Source of the DNA: Bacteroidales bacterium UBA2714
GTDB lineage: Bacteria; Bacteroidota; Bacteroidia; Bacteroidales; P3
Direction of reading: 5' to 3'
Assembly (NCBI GenBank): GCA_002354035.1
Contig: DEKU01000031.1
Location: 1-36,164, forward strand
Length of the DNA: 36,164 bases
A model generated the notes under the pieces. It had not been told where the DNA came from and did no database searches. It worked only from the letters and a program-made list of their open reading frames with translations. Shown in pieces: positions 8,262 to 16,567 of the stretch. The translations under genes were made by a program, and so were the position numbers. Each line of letters starts with the position of its first letter. The stretch's first letter is position 1.

Positions 8262-8837
8262 TCAGTCCCCTGCAATCTGCACAAAGGAGTGGACAGGGGC
8301 TATCGCGTTGAGAGCCTCGTGGTCGTAAAGGTCGGGGAACTCCACCATGAACAAAAATTCCTTCACCTTGACCTTATACTCTTTGCCGTCCACACGCACC
8401 ACCTCGTGGTTCAGACTCTCGGCTATTCCCATGGCGGTGCCTCCTGTGGCCAGCACATCATCGAAGAAGGTGATGTTAAACGTGTCGCCCTCAGGTGTGC
8501 CGGCGGCTATATCGCTGAGCCTATAATAAACATGGTCGCTGCCATACTCCTTCTCGATGGCCACATCGTGCAGGTCACCTTCGCTGTAGGGCAGTTTGCC
8601 CTTCTTTCGGATTGGGATAATCGTACTGACCGTCTTGGAGCAAGTGAGCAACGGCGCCGCAAAAAGGAAACCGCGGGCCTCGACCGTAGCCACGTTGGGG
8701 CAATGCGTATGCGCATCAATATCGGCCACCAACTGGTTGAAGGCTTCCTTGTTATGAAGGAAAGGCAAGATGTCTATAAAATCAATACCCTCCTTGGGGA
8801 AGTCGGGATAGTGGTTGATAATATCAAGATAATTCAT
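8262..8837 (-). CDS. apt: Adenine phosphoribosyltransferase
   Basis: It converts adenine and PRPP to AMP and pyrophosphate (purine salvage). The 191-aa protein shows FPKEGIDFIDILPFL near the N-terminus, VATVEARGFLFAAPL in the middle and the PRPP-binding loop FFDDVLATGGTAMG. The start is the ATG at 8837. A longer frame beginning at a TTG at 8870 is excluded because that TTG is part of the -7 promoter box. The C-terminal stretch (VMVEFPDL-like, here FLFMVEFPDLYDHEAL) is as in Bacteroidetes Apt proteins. Confidence 0.93.
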   Translation of the reverse strand: MNYLDIINHYPDFPKEGIDFIDILPFLHNKEAFNQLVADIDAHTHCPNVATVEARGFLFAAPLLTCSKTVSTIIPIRKKGKLPYSEGDLHDVAIEKEYGSDHVYYRLSDIAAGTPEGDTFNITFFDDVLATGGTAMGIAESLNHEVVRVDGKEYKVKVKEFLFMVEFPDLYDHEALNAIAPVHSFVQIAGD

Positions 8838-8867
8838 AGTTTGTTCGATATATGAACTAATAATTTG

Positions 8868-8875
8868 CAAAGATA
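8868..8875 (-). promoter_or_regulatory. Promoter -7 box for apt
   Basis: The minus strand reads TATCTTTG, an exact TAnnTTTG match, 30 bp upstream of the apt ATG at 8837. It decides the start codon by ruling out the longer frame. Confidence 0.75.
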
Positions 8876-8942
8876 CAACTTTTTTTTCACTTACAATAAA
8901 AAGTCACAGTTATTTCTATCACCGCTGCGCGTGGGGCTGCTG

Positions 8943-9392
8943 TCACGGCTGCTTTCCATCCACTCCATTCAGATATAGCCACGCCCGCCGATACCTCTCC
9001 ATGCGGTCCAAATCCCTCTGACTGGGGTGCGGAATCCGACTGAGGTCCATATTGTCCATCAGGTCGGCCCGCTTCACCTCATGGGCAATCGGATTGGCGG
9101 CAGCCCGCCTCACGTAATTCTCATACTCCTCCCCTTCCCGCCGGGTGAGAGCCACCACGGCCTCGACAATACAATCGGGAAAACCCTGTTCGCGCAAATA
9201 GACAGCCGTCACGCCTCCGTCCTCGATGGTGTCGTGCAGCAGCGCCGCCACCTTGGCTTCCGGCGTGCAACAATTCTCAGCCACACGCAACGGGTGCTGG
9301 ACATACGGTTTCCCTCCTTTGTCCACCTGCCCCCGATGAGCCTCCTCTGCAATGGCGCGGGCCTTTTGCAACAGCAGCGTCAATTCTTCCAT
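8943..9392 (-). CDS. Small RelA/SpoT-type HD hydrolase (Mesh1-like)
   Basis: A 149-aa single-domain HD protein. It reads AHRGQVDKGGKPYVQHPLRVAE (18-39) followed by AALLHDTIEDGGVT (50-63), the signature of the ppGpp hydrolase domain of RelA/SpoT proteins, without the synthetase, TGS or ACT domains. Known stand-alone proteins of this type hydrolyse (p)ppGpp, NADPH or related nucleotides; which one applies here cannot be told from sequence. The gene starts 12 bp after the atoE stop, so the two are likely co-transcribed. Confidence 0.85.
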   Translation of the reverse strand: MEELTLLLQKARAIAEEAHRGQVDKGGKPYVQHPLRVAENCCTPEAKVAALLHDTIEDGGVTAVYLREQGFPDCIVEAVVALTRREGEEYENYVRRAAANPIAHEVKRADLMDNMDLSRIPHPSQRDLDRMERYRRAWLYLNGVDGKQP

Positions 9393-9404
9393 TCACTCCA
9401 ACGG

Positions 9405-10748
9405 CTACATCGCCCATATCAGCAACCCGCCGCAGATTACAATCCCGGTCACCACAAGGTCCACCAGACAGAAACCCATTATGTCCTTGGCGTCGAGTTT
9501 AGCTATGGCCAGTGCGGGGATGGCCCAGAAAGGCTGTATCAGATTGGTCCATGCGTCGCCCCAGGCAATGGCCGTGCCCGTAAGTCCCGGATCCACACCC
9601 AGGTCAGCACCGGCGGCAAACATGATGGGAGCCTGAATGGCCCAATGGCCGCCACCCGAAGGCACAAACATATTCAGCACCGCGGCGCAAAGGAAGGTGA
9701 GCAACGGATAGGTAGTGGCGTTGGAGATAGAAATGCACGCATCGGCCAGCACGGTACCGAACGAAATGCCGCTGGCTCCGACACCGGTGATGATGCCCAT
9801 AATGCCCGCATAGAAAGGGAACTGGAGTATGATGCCCGACGCACCCTTCGAGGCCTGGGTAAACGCACGCACATAAGCCAGCGGGGTGCCATGCAGCAGC
9901 AAACCCAGAAAGAGGAAAAGCATAATCACACTTCCGAGGTCAAACGAGCCACCGCCCCACCCCAGATGGTATACCAGATACACCAACCCGATGCCCGCCA
10001 CAATCCACGACAACAGGCGCGACTGCTCCATCCGCTGGGCCGGAGTGGGATTGTCCTGCAACGGCTTGGGGGCAGAGGCCTCCTCCTCCAGCAAGGCGGG
10101 ATCCACACTCACCACATCCTTCTTGGGATACATCAGGCAGTTGGTCGCCACAATGGCCACCATCACTACCAGCACCATGACCAGGTTGTGAGGGTCGAGA
10201 ATGGTCTGCGAGATGGGCACGGGAGCCGTCAGCACCCCATTGGTGGCTTTGGTGAGAGCCTCGCCGGGGGTGGCCATAGTCAAGGGGATGGAACCCGAAA
10301 GACCGGCATGCCACACGACAAAGCCACTGTAGGCCGAGGCGATGAGCAGCCGATAATCAATCGTGGGCATTTTGCGGGCTATCTCCTTGGCAAAAATCAC
10401 CCCCACAATGAGGCCGAAACCCCAGTTCAGCCAGCAAGCCAACGCCGAGACAGCCGTCACCAGCGCTATGGCTCCCACCGGGGTCTTGGGAATTGCGGCC
10501 AGTGCACTAATGCCTCTTTTCACCACCGGGGCAGCCGCCAATGTGGAGCCGCACACCAGCACCAACGCCATCTGCATGGCAAAGGCCAGCAGATTCCACA
10601 CACCTCCACCCCAGTGGTCGATCACCTCGAGCGGAGTCTGATGGCAGATGGGCATGGCCAGAATGGCCGCCACAAGAGTCAGGATAATAGCAAAGATAAA
10701 TGGTTCGGGCAACCAACGTTGCACCATGCGTACACAGAATTTTATCAT
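9405..10748 (-). CDS. atoE: AtoE-family short-chain fatty acid transporter
   Basis: 447 aa with about a dozen hydrophobic segments. The N-terminus (RMVQRWLPEPFIFAIILT), the conserved stretch NWGFGLIVGVIFAKEIARKM and the C-terminal FVPSGGGHWAIQAPIM are characteristic of the AtoE / short-chain fatty acid transporter family, which moves butyrate, acetoacetate and similar acids across the inner membrane. In a fermenting anaerobe it may export or import such acids. It lies between the alkaline phosphatase gene (74 bp upstream) and the HD hydrolase gene (12 bp downstream) on the same strand. Confidence 0.92.
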   Translation of the reverse strand: MIKFCVRMVQRWLPEPFIFAIILTLVAAILAMPICHQTPLEVIDHWGGGVWNLLAFAMQMALVLVCGSTLAAAPVVKRGISALAAIPKTPVGAIALVTAVSALACWLNWGFGLIVGVIFAKEIARKMPTIDYRLLIASAYSGFVVWHAGLSGSIPLTMATPGEALTKATNGVLTAPVPISQTILDPHNLVMVLVVMVAIVATNCLMYPKKDVVSVDPALLEEEASAPKPLQDNPTPAQRMEQSRLLSWIVAGIGLVYLVYHLGWGGGSFDLGSVIMLFLFLGLLLHGTPLAYVRAFTQASKGASGIILQFPFYAGIMGIITGVGASGISFGTVLADACISISNATTYPLLTFLCAAVLNMFVPSGGGHWAIQAPIMFAAGADLGVDPGLTGTAIAWGDAWTNLIQPFWAIPALAIAKLDAKDIMGFCLVDLVVTGIVICGGLLIWAM

Positions 10749-10822
10749 AAGGCAAAGTATAGAATAACAGGGCCGCCGACACCTCGGCCTTTCCGAGGCA
10801 TCCGCCTAACCCCGACCAACGT

Positions 10823-11917
10823 TCATTTCGCAATCGACATCAGCAGCATCAGCTTGTTATAAAAATCCGTATTCTGCATAACGCCGCTAAAGTGTGAGGC
10901 TCCAGGCCCGAACGAGAACACCGGGACCATCACTCCGGAATGTCCGCCGGTGGCCCAAGTGGGGCGGCTCACCCCGGCCTCGATGTCGCCTTTGAGCAGG
11001 GTGAGGCCACCAGTCTCGTGGTCGGCCGTGACCACCACGAGGGTCTGCCCGTCGCGCTCGGCAAAATCGAGCACCGCATTAAGCATCTGCTCAAAATCCG
11101 CCATCTCCGCAGCGAGATACAGACTGTCATTGTTGTGGCAAGCCCAGTCAATCTGCGAACCCTCAATCATCAGCACAAAGCCGTTGTCGTTTCGGTTCAA
11201 CGTCTCTATAGCCTTGAGGGCCGAAAGGGTCAGCATCGGGCCGCGCTCCGTAGCCATGGGGGGATTGTCGGGCGTCAGCAAGCCGCAGATGCGGGGGCTG
11301 CGGCTCCGCGTCATGTCCTCCACAGTATACACCATGTCATATCCGCGTCCCCTCAGCGTGTCGATCGGGGACTTCCCATCCTTGCGATTGGCGGGCAAAA
11401 AATGATTTTTGTCGCCCCCAATCATCACCTCGAAGGGACAAAGCGCCATCTGCATGCTTATGGTGTCAAACGATTTACGGTTCGCCACATGGGCATAGGT
11501 CGAAGCCGGCGTGGCGTCCAGCACACTGCTCGTCACCACAAAGCCCGCCGCCTTGCCAAAAAAGCGCTTGGCATCGACAAGGAACGAGTTATACTCCGTC
11601 CCGTCGGGACCCTTGGCAACATGGTGGTTCTCCACCTTGTGGCCAGTCATGAGAGCCGACCCGCCGGCACCCGAGTCGGTGGTGTAGCGGTTGTAGGAAT
11701 AGGTTTGCGAAAAGCCGCTGAACGGAAACCGCATAAAGGCACTGCGATGGCTGCGCTGCGCCACAATCGATGAATAGACCTGGGCCGTACCCATGCCGTC
11801 GCCAACCACGAAGATAACATTCCGCGGCGCCTCCGCGACAACCGCGCTGTGCTTTGGCCGCTGAGCTGTGGCCACGACCGGCAACAGACAGATGATGAGA
11901 ATCAATACTTTTTTCAT
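10823..11917 (-). CDS. Secreted alkaline phosphatase
   Basis: A metal-dependent phosphomonoesterase of 364 aa, exported by a signal peptide (MKKVLILIICLLPVVATAQ). NVIFVVGDGMG (33-43) supplies metal ligand Asp40, and YTTDSGAGGSALMTG (78-92) carries the catalytic Ser82, matching the family's TDSA/G signature. VTADHETGGL and the later GGHSGVMVPVF give the remaining His/Asp metal ligands. It is shorter than E. coli PhoA, as is common in Bacteroidetes. It is the first gene of a minus-strand unit with atoE and the HD hydrolase; its promoter is probably the box at 12048-12055. No Pho-box was recognised. Confidence 0.92.
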   Translation of the reverse strand: MKKVLILIICLLPVVATAQRPKHSAVVAEAPRNVIFVVGDGMGTAQVYSSIVAQRSHRSAFMRFPFSGFSQTYSYNRYTTDSGAGGSALMTGHKVENHHVAKGPDGTEYNSFLVDAKRFFGKAAGFVVTSSVLDATPASTYAHVANRKSFDTISMQMALCPFEVMIGGDKNHFLPANRKDGKSPIDTLRGRGYDMVYTVEDMTRSRSPRICGLLTPDNPPMATERGPMLTLSALKAIETLNRNDNGFVLMIEGSQIDWACHNNDSLYLAAEMADFEQMLNAVLDFAERDGQTLVVVTADHETGGLTLLKGDIEAGVSRPTWATGGHSGVMVPVFSFGPGASHFSGVMQNTDFYNKLMLLMSIAK

Positions 11918-12047
11918 GTTATGTCTTTACAATTTACTGACTATATTTCGCATAGGGCAGAACGTCCACCCCTCTGCACAATTACCAATTTAAAAATCAA
12001 ATCCTTGCCACAACAGGCGCGACAGGCGCCCATACCGAACGCGGATG

Positions 12048-12078
12048 CAAAGATACACATTTTCCGCAAGATAACAAC
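12048..12078 (-). promoter_or_regulatory. Promoter upstream of the alkaline phosphatase unit
   Basis: The minus strand reads GTTG (12078-12075), a 19-bp spacer, then TATCTTTG (12055-12048), matching the Bacteroidetes -33/-7 layout. It leaves a leader of about 130 nt before the ATG at 11917. Confidence 0.7.
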
Positions 12079-12705
12079 TCCCACATACTATCTATTTTTC
12101 AACACCTTTTTCACACCGACCTTTCCCTGAACCCGTCCCCTCCCTCCGCAATGGCAACGGGGTGGCCACCCACAGCCCACACCCCACCATGATACAAGAT
12201 TCTCCCTTACGGAAGGTGACTGATAACGGAAGCTCGCCGATGCACACCACTTCCCCCACCACCACAGCTGAAAGGCTGCATTTTATCGGCGCCATCACGA
12301 CGTCACACTTCAAGCCCAGAACTAAATCACATTTTCCGCACCAGAGCCTGTTGTTGCAACACCCATTGCGTTCGCACCGCTGCGTCACGCAAATTGGCTG
12401 CCCAACCTTCAATAGCCATATTGTTTCTTCTTTGTCTCTATTTTATTTCTATTTATTCTATGAATTATTTCTGGAACAGAAAGAATGAAGTGTTGAATGG
12501 CTGGACATGTGCAGTGGAAATATACATCCTCCACCCGGTTTCCGTTTTCTTTGCTCCCATTTTCGGGCAGGCAGATTCCTCATGACCCGGCAACGGTGGC
12601 CGATTCGGGAGGGCGGACGGAGAGAATGATTTTCTGGCCAACAGGCTGGCCAGTCATGCCCTCACTGTTGCCCGCAAGGCCCGTACCTGGCGGCGGCGAG
12701 CGCCT
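12079..12705. other. Gene-free stretch downstream of GH89
   Basis: No sizeable gene is supported. A 30-codon minus-strand ORF (12327-12419, beginning MAIEGWAANLRDAAV) has an ATG after an A-rich stretch but no known relatives that I recognise. A 7-bp perfect hairpin CTGGCCA/TGGCCAG (12634-12653) lies 53 bp past the GH89 stop without a T-run. An AT-rich 21-mer at 12440-12460 is identical to 132-152. Confidence 0.5.
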
Positions 12706-15420
12706 TTATTGCAGCGCCGGGAGGATTTCGCGCTCGAAAAGGTCGCGGCGGATGAGGCGGTAGTGGGGGGCGTAGGCTTGGTTGAAGCGGGCACTGTGGT
12801 GGAAGACATAGTCGCCACGGTCAAAGACCTGCTGAAGGGCAGCGGCGTCGACCTCGAAATTGTGCGGGCGGGGGTTGAGGGTGCCGAGCAGGGTTTGCAG
12901 TCGCTGCCACTGGCCACGCCAATCGTAGAGGGGCATAGGTTTGTCCTGCCGGGCGCTGAGCATGAGGAGCTGGACGAAGCGTCCGAGGTCGAAGCGGTGC
13001 TGTTTGAGGATTTTGATGTTGACTCGCACATAGTTGCCTTCAATGCCGGCATATTCGTAGTCGGGATAGCGGGTGTCGGCAGTGTCGATTTGTTCCATCT
13101 CCCGGAGTATGTAGGCGGCACACGTGGCTGAGTCTTTGATTATGTGCCCGGGACCGTATATGTCCTGGAAGCAGAGTTTGTATACATCCTGCAGCTGGGC
13201 TTCGGGGAAACGGCGCAGATAGTCGGAGAGCACTCGGCGGGCGCGGTTGGGGACGGCGTAGTGGCCGGCGTTTTGGCGGTCGAGAATGTGCCGGGCCACA
13301 TCGAGGGTGCTGGCTTGGGGCGGGCGGGGGCTGGCAGGAGTGCCCGTGCGGGCCCACTGCTGCTCGAAACGGGCGAGGGTGCTGTCGAACCGAGCCGGGT
13401 CGAAAGGTACACCGGCGACCACGGCCGAGTCGACGGCGTGGAAGAAGAGGCTCCAGCGTGTGCGGTAATAGTCGCGCAGGAGGCCGCTCCACATGCGGTT
13501 GGCATAGTCGTTAAGCACCGGGCCGCCCCACACGGTGAGCAGCGTGCGGGCCGAGGTCTCGAAATAGTCCTTTTCGTGCTGTGTCTTGCCCCAACTGCGG
13601 GCTTGGTCGGCCCAGTTGTAGTAGTCGAACGGCTGGATGGTGGCAAGGAGCTGGTCGGCATCGTCAATCATGTCGAGGGCAATGCGGGCATAGCGGTGCA
13701 TGAGGGCGGTGTCGGCACGGCGGTAGGCGTCGGTGTAGGCGTCGCGCACTTCCATGAAATGATTGCCCAGCCACTGGCTGAGGAGGAGGGCCACATCGTA
13801 GCTGTAGGTGCCGCGCTCGGAAGGACTAACCATCAGCTGGCGCACAGCCCGGAGAAGGGTGGCGTTGTCGTAGGAGTGGTAGGGCTTGGTGTAGTAGGTG
13901 CCGTGGCCGGCAAGCGAGGGCCGGGCCACCATCTGGGTGCCCATGCCATAGAAGGAGCCGTCGCGGTAGACGGAGTCGGCCAGGAGCTGCCACGCCTGAC
14001 GGCAGGAGGGGTTCTCTTCCCCATAGCGGAGGTCGGCCCAGCGGGCCACGAAATCGGGCACGACGGAGGTGGCGTGGCTGAGGTGCCAGGAATGTTCGAG
14101 CAGGAATTCGAATATCTGGGGGCTGGGGTCGAAGCTCTCGAGTGTGGAGCCCACGCCCAGCATGTTGGGAAGGTGGGCGGAGTAGAGGCTGTCGAGGCGG
14201 GCATGGAGGTCGTGGAGGTTGCCCACAAGCATGGTGTTGCCGCCGAAGTTGCCGAGATAGCACCAGATGAAGGGCTGGCCGTAGAAGGCATCGGTTTGGC
14301 GCCATACTTCGGTCTTCTCGCAGAAATAGTCGAGCAGTACCATGCGGCCGCGAGGCACGGCGGTGAGGTAGGCTTTGAGCCGCTCGGGTGTCCATTGCTT
14401 GCGTTTATAGTAGAAGACCCATGACATCTGCAACCACCAGGCGTGGGGGTCGGACTGGGTGAGGGAGCGGAAGATGTGGGAGGAGAGGGAGGCGAGGTAG
14501 GCGGTGTCCCAGCTGGGAGGGTCCATCTCGTTGAAGGGGTCGATGGCGTAGACGTGGTTGGTGCCGTAGAGGGCGGCCTGTTTGGAAAGGTAGGACTTCT
14601 GGATGCGGGCAAAGAGGCTGTCGGTGGGGTTGAGGAAACAGGTGGGCTCGAAACCGCACCATCCGTTGAGCATCTTGGTGTCGGCCTGGGGGAAGCGCTG
14701 GGCTATCTGGCGGGGTATATGTCCGGCGAAGGCGGGGAGAACGGGGGTCATGTTGAGCTCGCGCTCGCGGGCAAGGATTTTGCGTTGCAGGTCGCGCTGT
14801 CCGTCGATCCACGACTGAGGCAGCGGGCCGCCAAAAGAGTCGAGGTTGGCCATGCGGTGCCAAGGCAGATGGGCCGGGCCACTGAAATAGGCGCGTATCT
14901 CGTCATCGGACATCCCCATTTCGCGCCACACTTGCTGCCAGACGGCTTCCTGGCCGGTGAGGGCAAGGGGCATGTTGACCCCGTTGAGGGCCATCCAGTC
15001 GATGAAGCGCTCCCACTGGGGCCACTGCCACCAAGGCATGGTGTAGCCATAGGTGCAGTAGTTGAGAAAGAAACGCAACGGCACGACGCACCGGCGCACC
15101 ACCTGGTGGGGCACCCGAACCATGCGCTTTGGCAGCTCGACGGGCTGGTCGGCATACCACGACACATGGACGTTGAGATATTCTTTGAGGTAGTAGTTGA
15201 GGGCCATGGCCATGGTGTTGTCGTTGTTGCCCTCGATGCATATCCTGCCTCCCGCAGTGTAGAGGACGAAGACATCGGCGGTGTCGGGACGATGGTAAAA
15301 CTCGAAGTATTTGGCTTTGTCGCCCAATATGCGCTCGGCCAGCTTTGCGGCGGCATGCTGCGCATGGAGCGGAGCAGAGGCCGAGAGGGCGATGACGGCG
15401 AGGAGGAGGATTCGTTTCAT
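12706..15420 (-). CDS. GH89 alpha-N-acetylglucosaminidase with extra C-terminal domain
   Basis: A 904-aa exported glycosidase (signal peptide MKRILLLAVIALSASAPLHA). Residues about 20-700 match the NAGLU/GH89 family, which removes terminal alpha-linked GlcNAc from host glycans such as heparan sulfate or mucin ends. Recognisable stretches are RFFLNYCTYGYTMPWWQW, ERFIDWMALNGVNMPLAL, AIDPFNEMDPP (the Glu region regarded as catalytic) and GVGSTLESFDPSPQIFEFL. Residues about 704-904 exceed the usual family end and form a separate region with QDVYKLCFQDIYGPGHIIKD, EGNYVRVNI and GDYVFHHSARFNQAYAPHYR. No SusC/SusD partner is adjacent. It lies 36 bp downstream of tatC, but its signal peptide has no twin arginine, so it is a Sec substrate. 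Confidence 0.93.
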   Translation of the reverse strand: MKRILLLAVIALSASAPLHAQHAAAKLAERILGDKAKYFEFYHRPDTADVFVLYTAGGRICIEGNNDNTMAMALNYYLKEYLNVHVSWYADQPVELPKRMVRVPHQVVRRCVVPLRFFLNYCTYGYTMPWWQWPQWERFIDWMALNGVNMPLALTGQEAVWQQVWREMGMSDDEIRAYFSGPAHLPWHRMANLDSFGGPLPQSWIDGQRDLQRKILARERELNMTPVLPAFAGHIPRQIAQRFPQADTKMLNGWCGFEPTCFLNPTDSLFARIQKSYLSKQAALYGTNHVYAIDPFNEMDPPSWDTAYLASLSSHIFRSLTQSDPHAWWLQMSWVFYYKRKQWTPERLKAYLTAVPRGRMVLLDYFCEKTEVWRQTDAFYGQPFIWCYLGNFGGNTMLVGNLHDLHARLDSLYSAHLPNMLGVGSTLESFDPSPQIFEFLLEHSWHLSHATSVVPDFVARWADLRYGEENPSCRQAWQLLADSVYRDGSFYGMGTQMVARPSLAGHGTYYTKPYHSYDNATLLRAVRQLMVSPSERGTYSYDVALLLSQWLGNHFMEVRDAYTDAYRRADTALMHRYARIALDMIDDADQLLATIQPFDYYNWADQARSWGKTQHEKDYFETSARTLLTVWGGPVLNDYANRMWSGLLRDYYRTRWSLFFHAVDSAVVAGVPFDPARFDSTLARFEQQWARTGTPASPRPPQASTLDVARHILDRQNAGHYAVPNRARRVLSDYLRRFPEAQLQDVYKLCFQDIYGPGHIIKDSATCAAYILREMEQIDTADTRYPDYEYAGIEGNYVRVNIKILKQHRFDLGRFVQLLMLSARQDKPMPLYDWRGQWQRLQTLLGTLNPRPHNFEVDAAALQQVFDRGDYVFHHSARFNQAYAPHYRLIRRDLFEREILPALQ

Positions 15421-15456
15421 GATGGTGGGGATATGAATTGACTATGGTATTTATAA

Positions 15457-16221
15457 TCAGTTTGCAGGGAGCTGACGGCGCTCGGTGCGGCGCACAACGG
15501 CGATGCTGGCCTCGTAGAGGGCATAGATGGGCAAGGCCACAAGGGAGAGGGTGAGGGCATCGCCCGTGGGGGTGATGACGGCGGCAAGGATGAGGACCAC
15601 AACCACGGCCTGGCGGCGGTAGCGCCGCATGAACGAGGAGTGCAGAAGGCCCACCTTGGCCAGCAACCATGCCACTATGGGCAGCTCGAACACAACGCCC
15701 ATGAGGAGACTGAGCATGAGCAGCATGTCGATGTAGGAGGTGAGGGAGATCTGGTTGGGGACGGAGGGGCTGACTTGGTAGGTGCCAAGGAATCGGAAGG
15801 TGAAGGGAAAGATGAGGAAGTAGTTGAGCAGCACTCCGGCCAGGAACATCAACCCGCCGCCCACCACGGCTTTCACGGCCGGGCGACGCTCGCGGTCGTA
15901 CAGCCCCGGCGAGACAAAACGGAAAAGGAGGTAGATGATGTAAGGGGAGACGACAAGGACGCCGGTCCAGAGCGCCACGCGCATGTGGACAATGAATTGC
16001 TGGGCCAGCTCGGGGTTGAAGAGTTGGATGTGGAAATGGGCTCTGACGCCGGTGATTTGCTCAAAAAGGCGATAGGTGACAAAGGTGTCGAGGCTGGGGG
16101 CCATGACCACGGCGAAGAGCCACTCTTTGCAGCAGAAAGCGGCAACCATGGCCACCGCCGCCGCCGCAAGGGCTTTGAGCAGGCAGCCGCGCAACTCGTC
16201 GAGATGGCCCCAGAAATCCAT
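15457..16221 (-). CDS. tatC: Sec-independent translocase subunit TatC
   Basis: The multispanning receptor of the twin-arginine translocase, 254 aa. It begins MDFWGHLDELRGCLLKAL, the conserved TatC amino-terminal motif, and contains the FRFVSPGLYDRERRPA loop, the FRFLGTY segment and SYIDMLLMLSLLMGVVFELPI in its later transmembrane helices. Six hydrophobic segments are visible, as expected. It starts 47 bp after tatA and is followed 36 bp later by the GH89 gene. No tatB is present, which is usual for a minimal TatA-TatC system. Confidence 0.96.
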   Translation of the reverse strand: MDFWGHLDELRGCLLKALAAAAVAMVAAFCCKEWLFAVVMAPSLDTFVTYRLFEQITGVRAHFHIQLFNPELAQQFIVHMRVALWTGVLVVSPYIIYLLFRFVSPGLYDRERRPAVKAVVGGGLMFLAGVLLNYFLIFPFTFRFLGTYQVSPSVPNQISLTSYIDMLLMLSLLMGVVFELPIVAWLLAKVGLLHSSFMRRYRRQAVVVVLILAAVITPTGDALTLSLVALPIYALYEASIAVVRRTERRQLPAN

Positions 16222-16268
16222 TTAACGCTGTGGGTAATGCCCGGGCGGAATGAGCCGCACGGGGGTGG

Positions 16269-16481
16269 TCAGCTTTGGGAGGTGGGGTTGTTGCTGTCGG
16301 TATGGGTGTTGGCGTCTGTGGGTTTGGACTTGTCGTCGAGGCCGTTCACACCGTCCTTGAAGCTTTTCACTCCTTTGCCCAAACCGTGCATAAGCTCGGG
16401 GATTTTCCTGCCGCCAAAAAGCAGCAGCACCACGAGGACTATGACAATGATTTCTGTTGTACCAATAAAGAGGATGTTCAT
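16269..16481 (-). CDS. tatA: Sec-independent translocase subunit TatA
   Basis: The pore-forming subunit of the Tat translocase, 70 aa. One N-terminal transmembrane helix (MNILFIGTTEIIVIVLVVLLLFGG in outline) is followed by the family motif GGRKIPELMHGLGKGVKSFKDG and a polar tail. The start is the ATG at 16481; the open frame continues 50 codons further upstream, but that part is proline-rich shadow sequence. It lies between the Tat-signal oxidoreductase gene (87 bp upstream) and tatC. Confidence 0.95.
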   Translation of the reverse strand: MNILFIGTTEIIVIVLVVLLLFGGRKIPELMHGLGKGVKSFKDGVNGLDDKSKPTDANTHTDSNNPTSQS

Positions 16482-16567
16482 GTTGAGGGGTTTTATTGTT
16501 ATGTAATGGGGCTGGCGGGGCTGGCAGGGTCGACGCGACGGGTTGGCCCTGCCGGTCCGAGGGGTTG

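Noticed and set aside
8838..8870. TTG start for apt
   Set aside because: The TTG is part of the TATCTTTG -7 box; ATG at 8837 gives the normal Apt N-terminus.
9027..10862. 611-aa plus-strand frame opposite the HD hydrolase and atoE
   Set aside because: His/Gln/Arg-rich antisense shadow of two clearly identified genes.
12634..12653. Terminator after the GH89 gene
   Set aside because: There is a perfect 7-bp stem but no T-run on the minus strand after it; reported only as a hairpin in the gene-free stretch.
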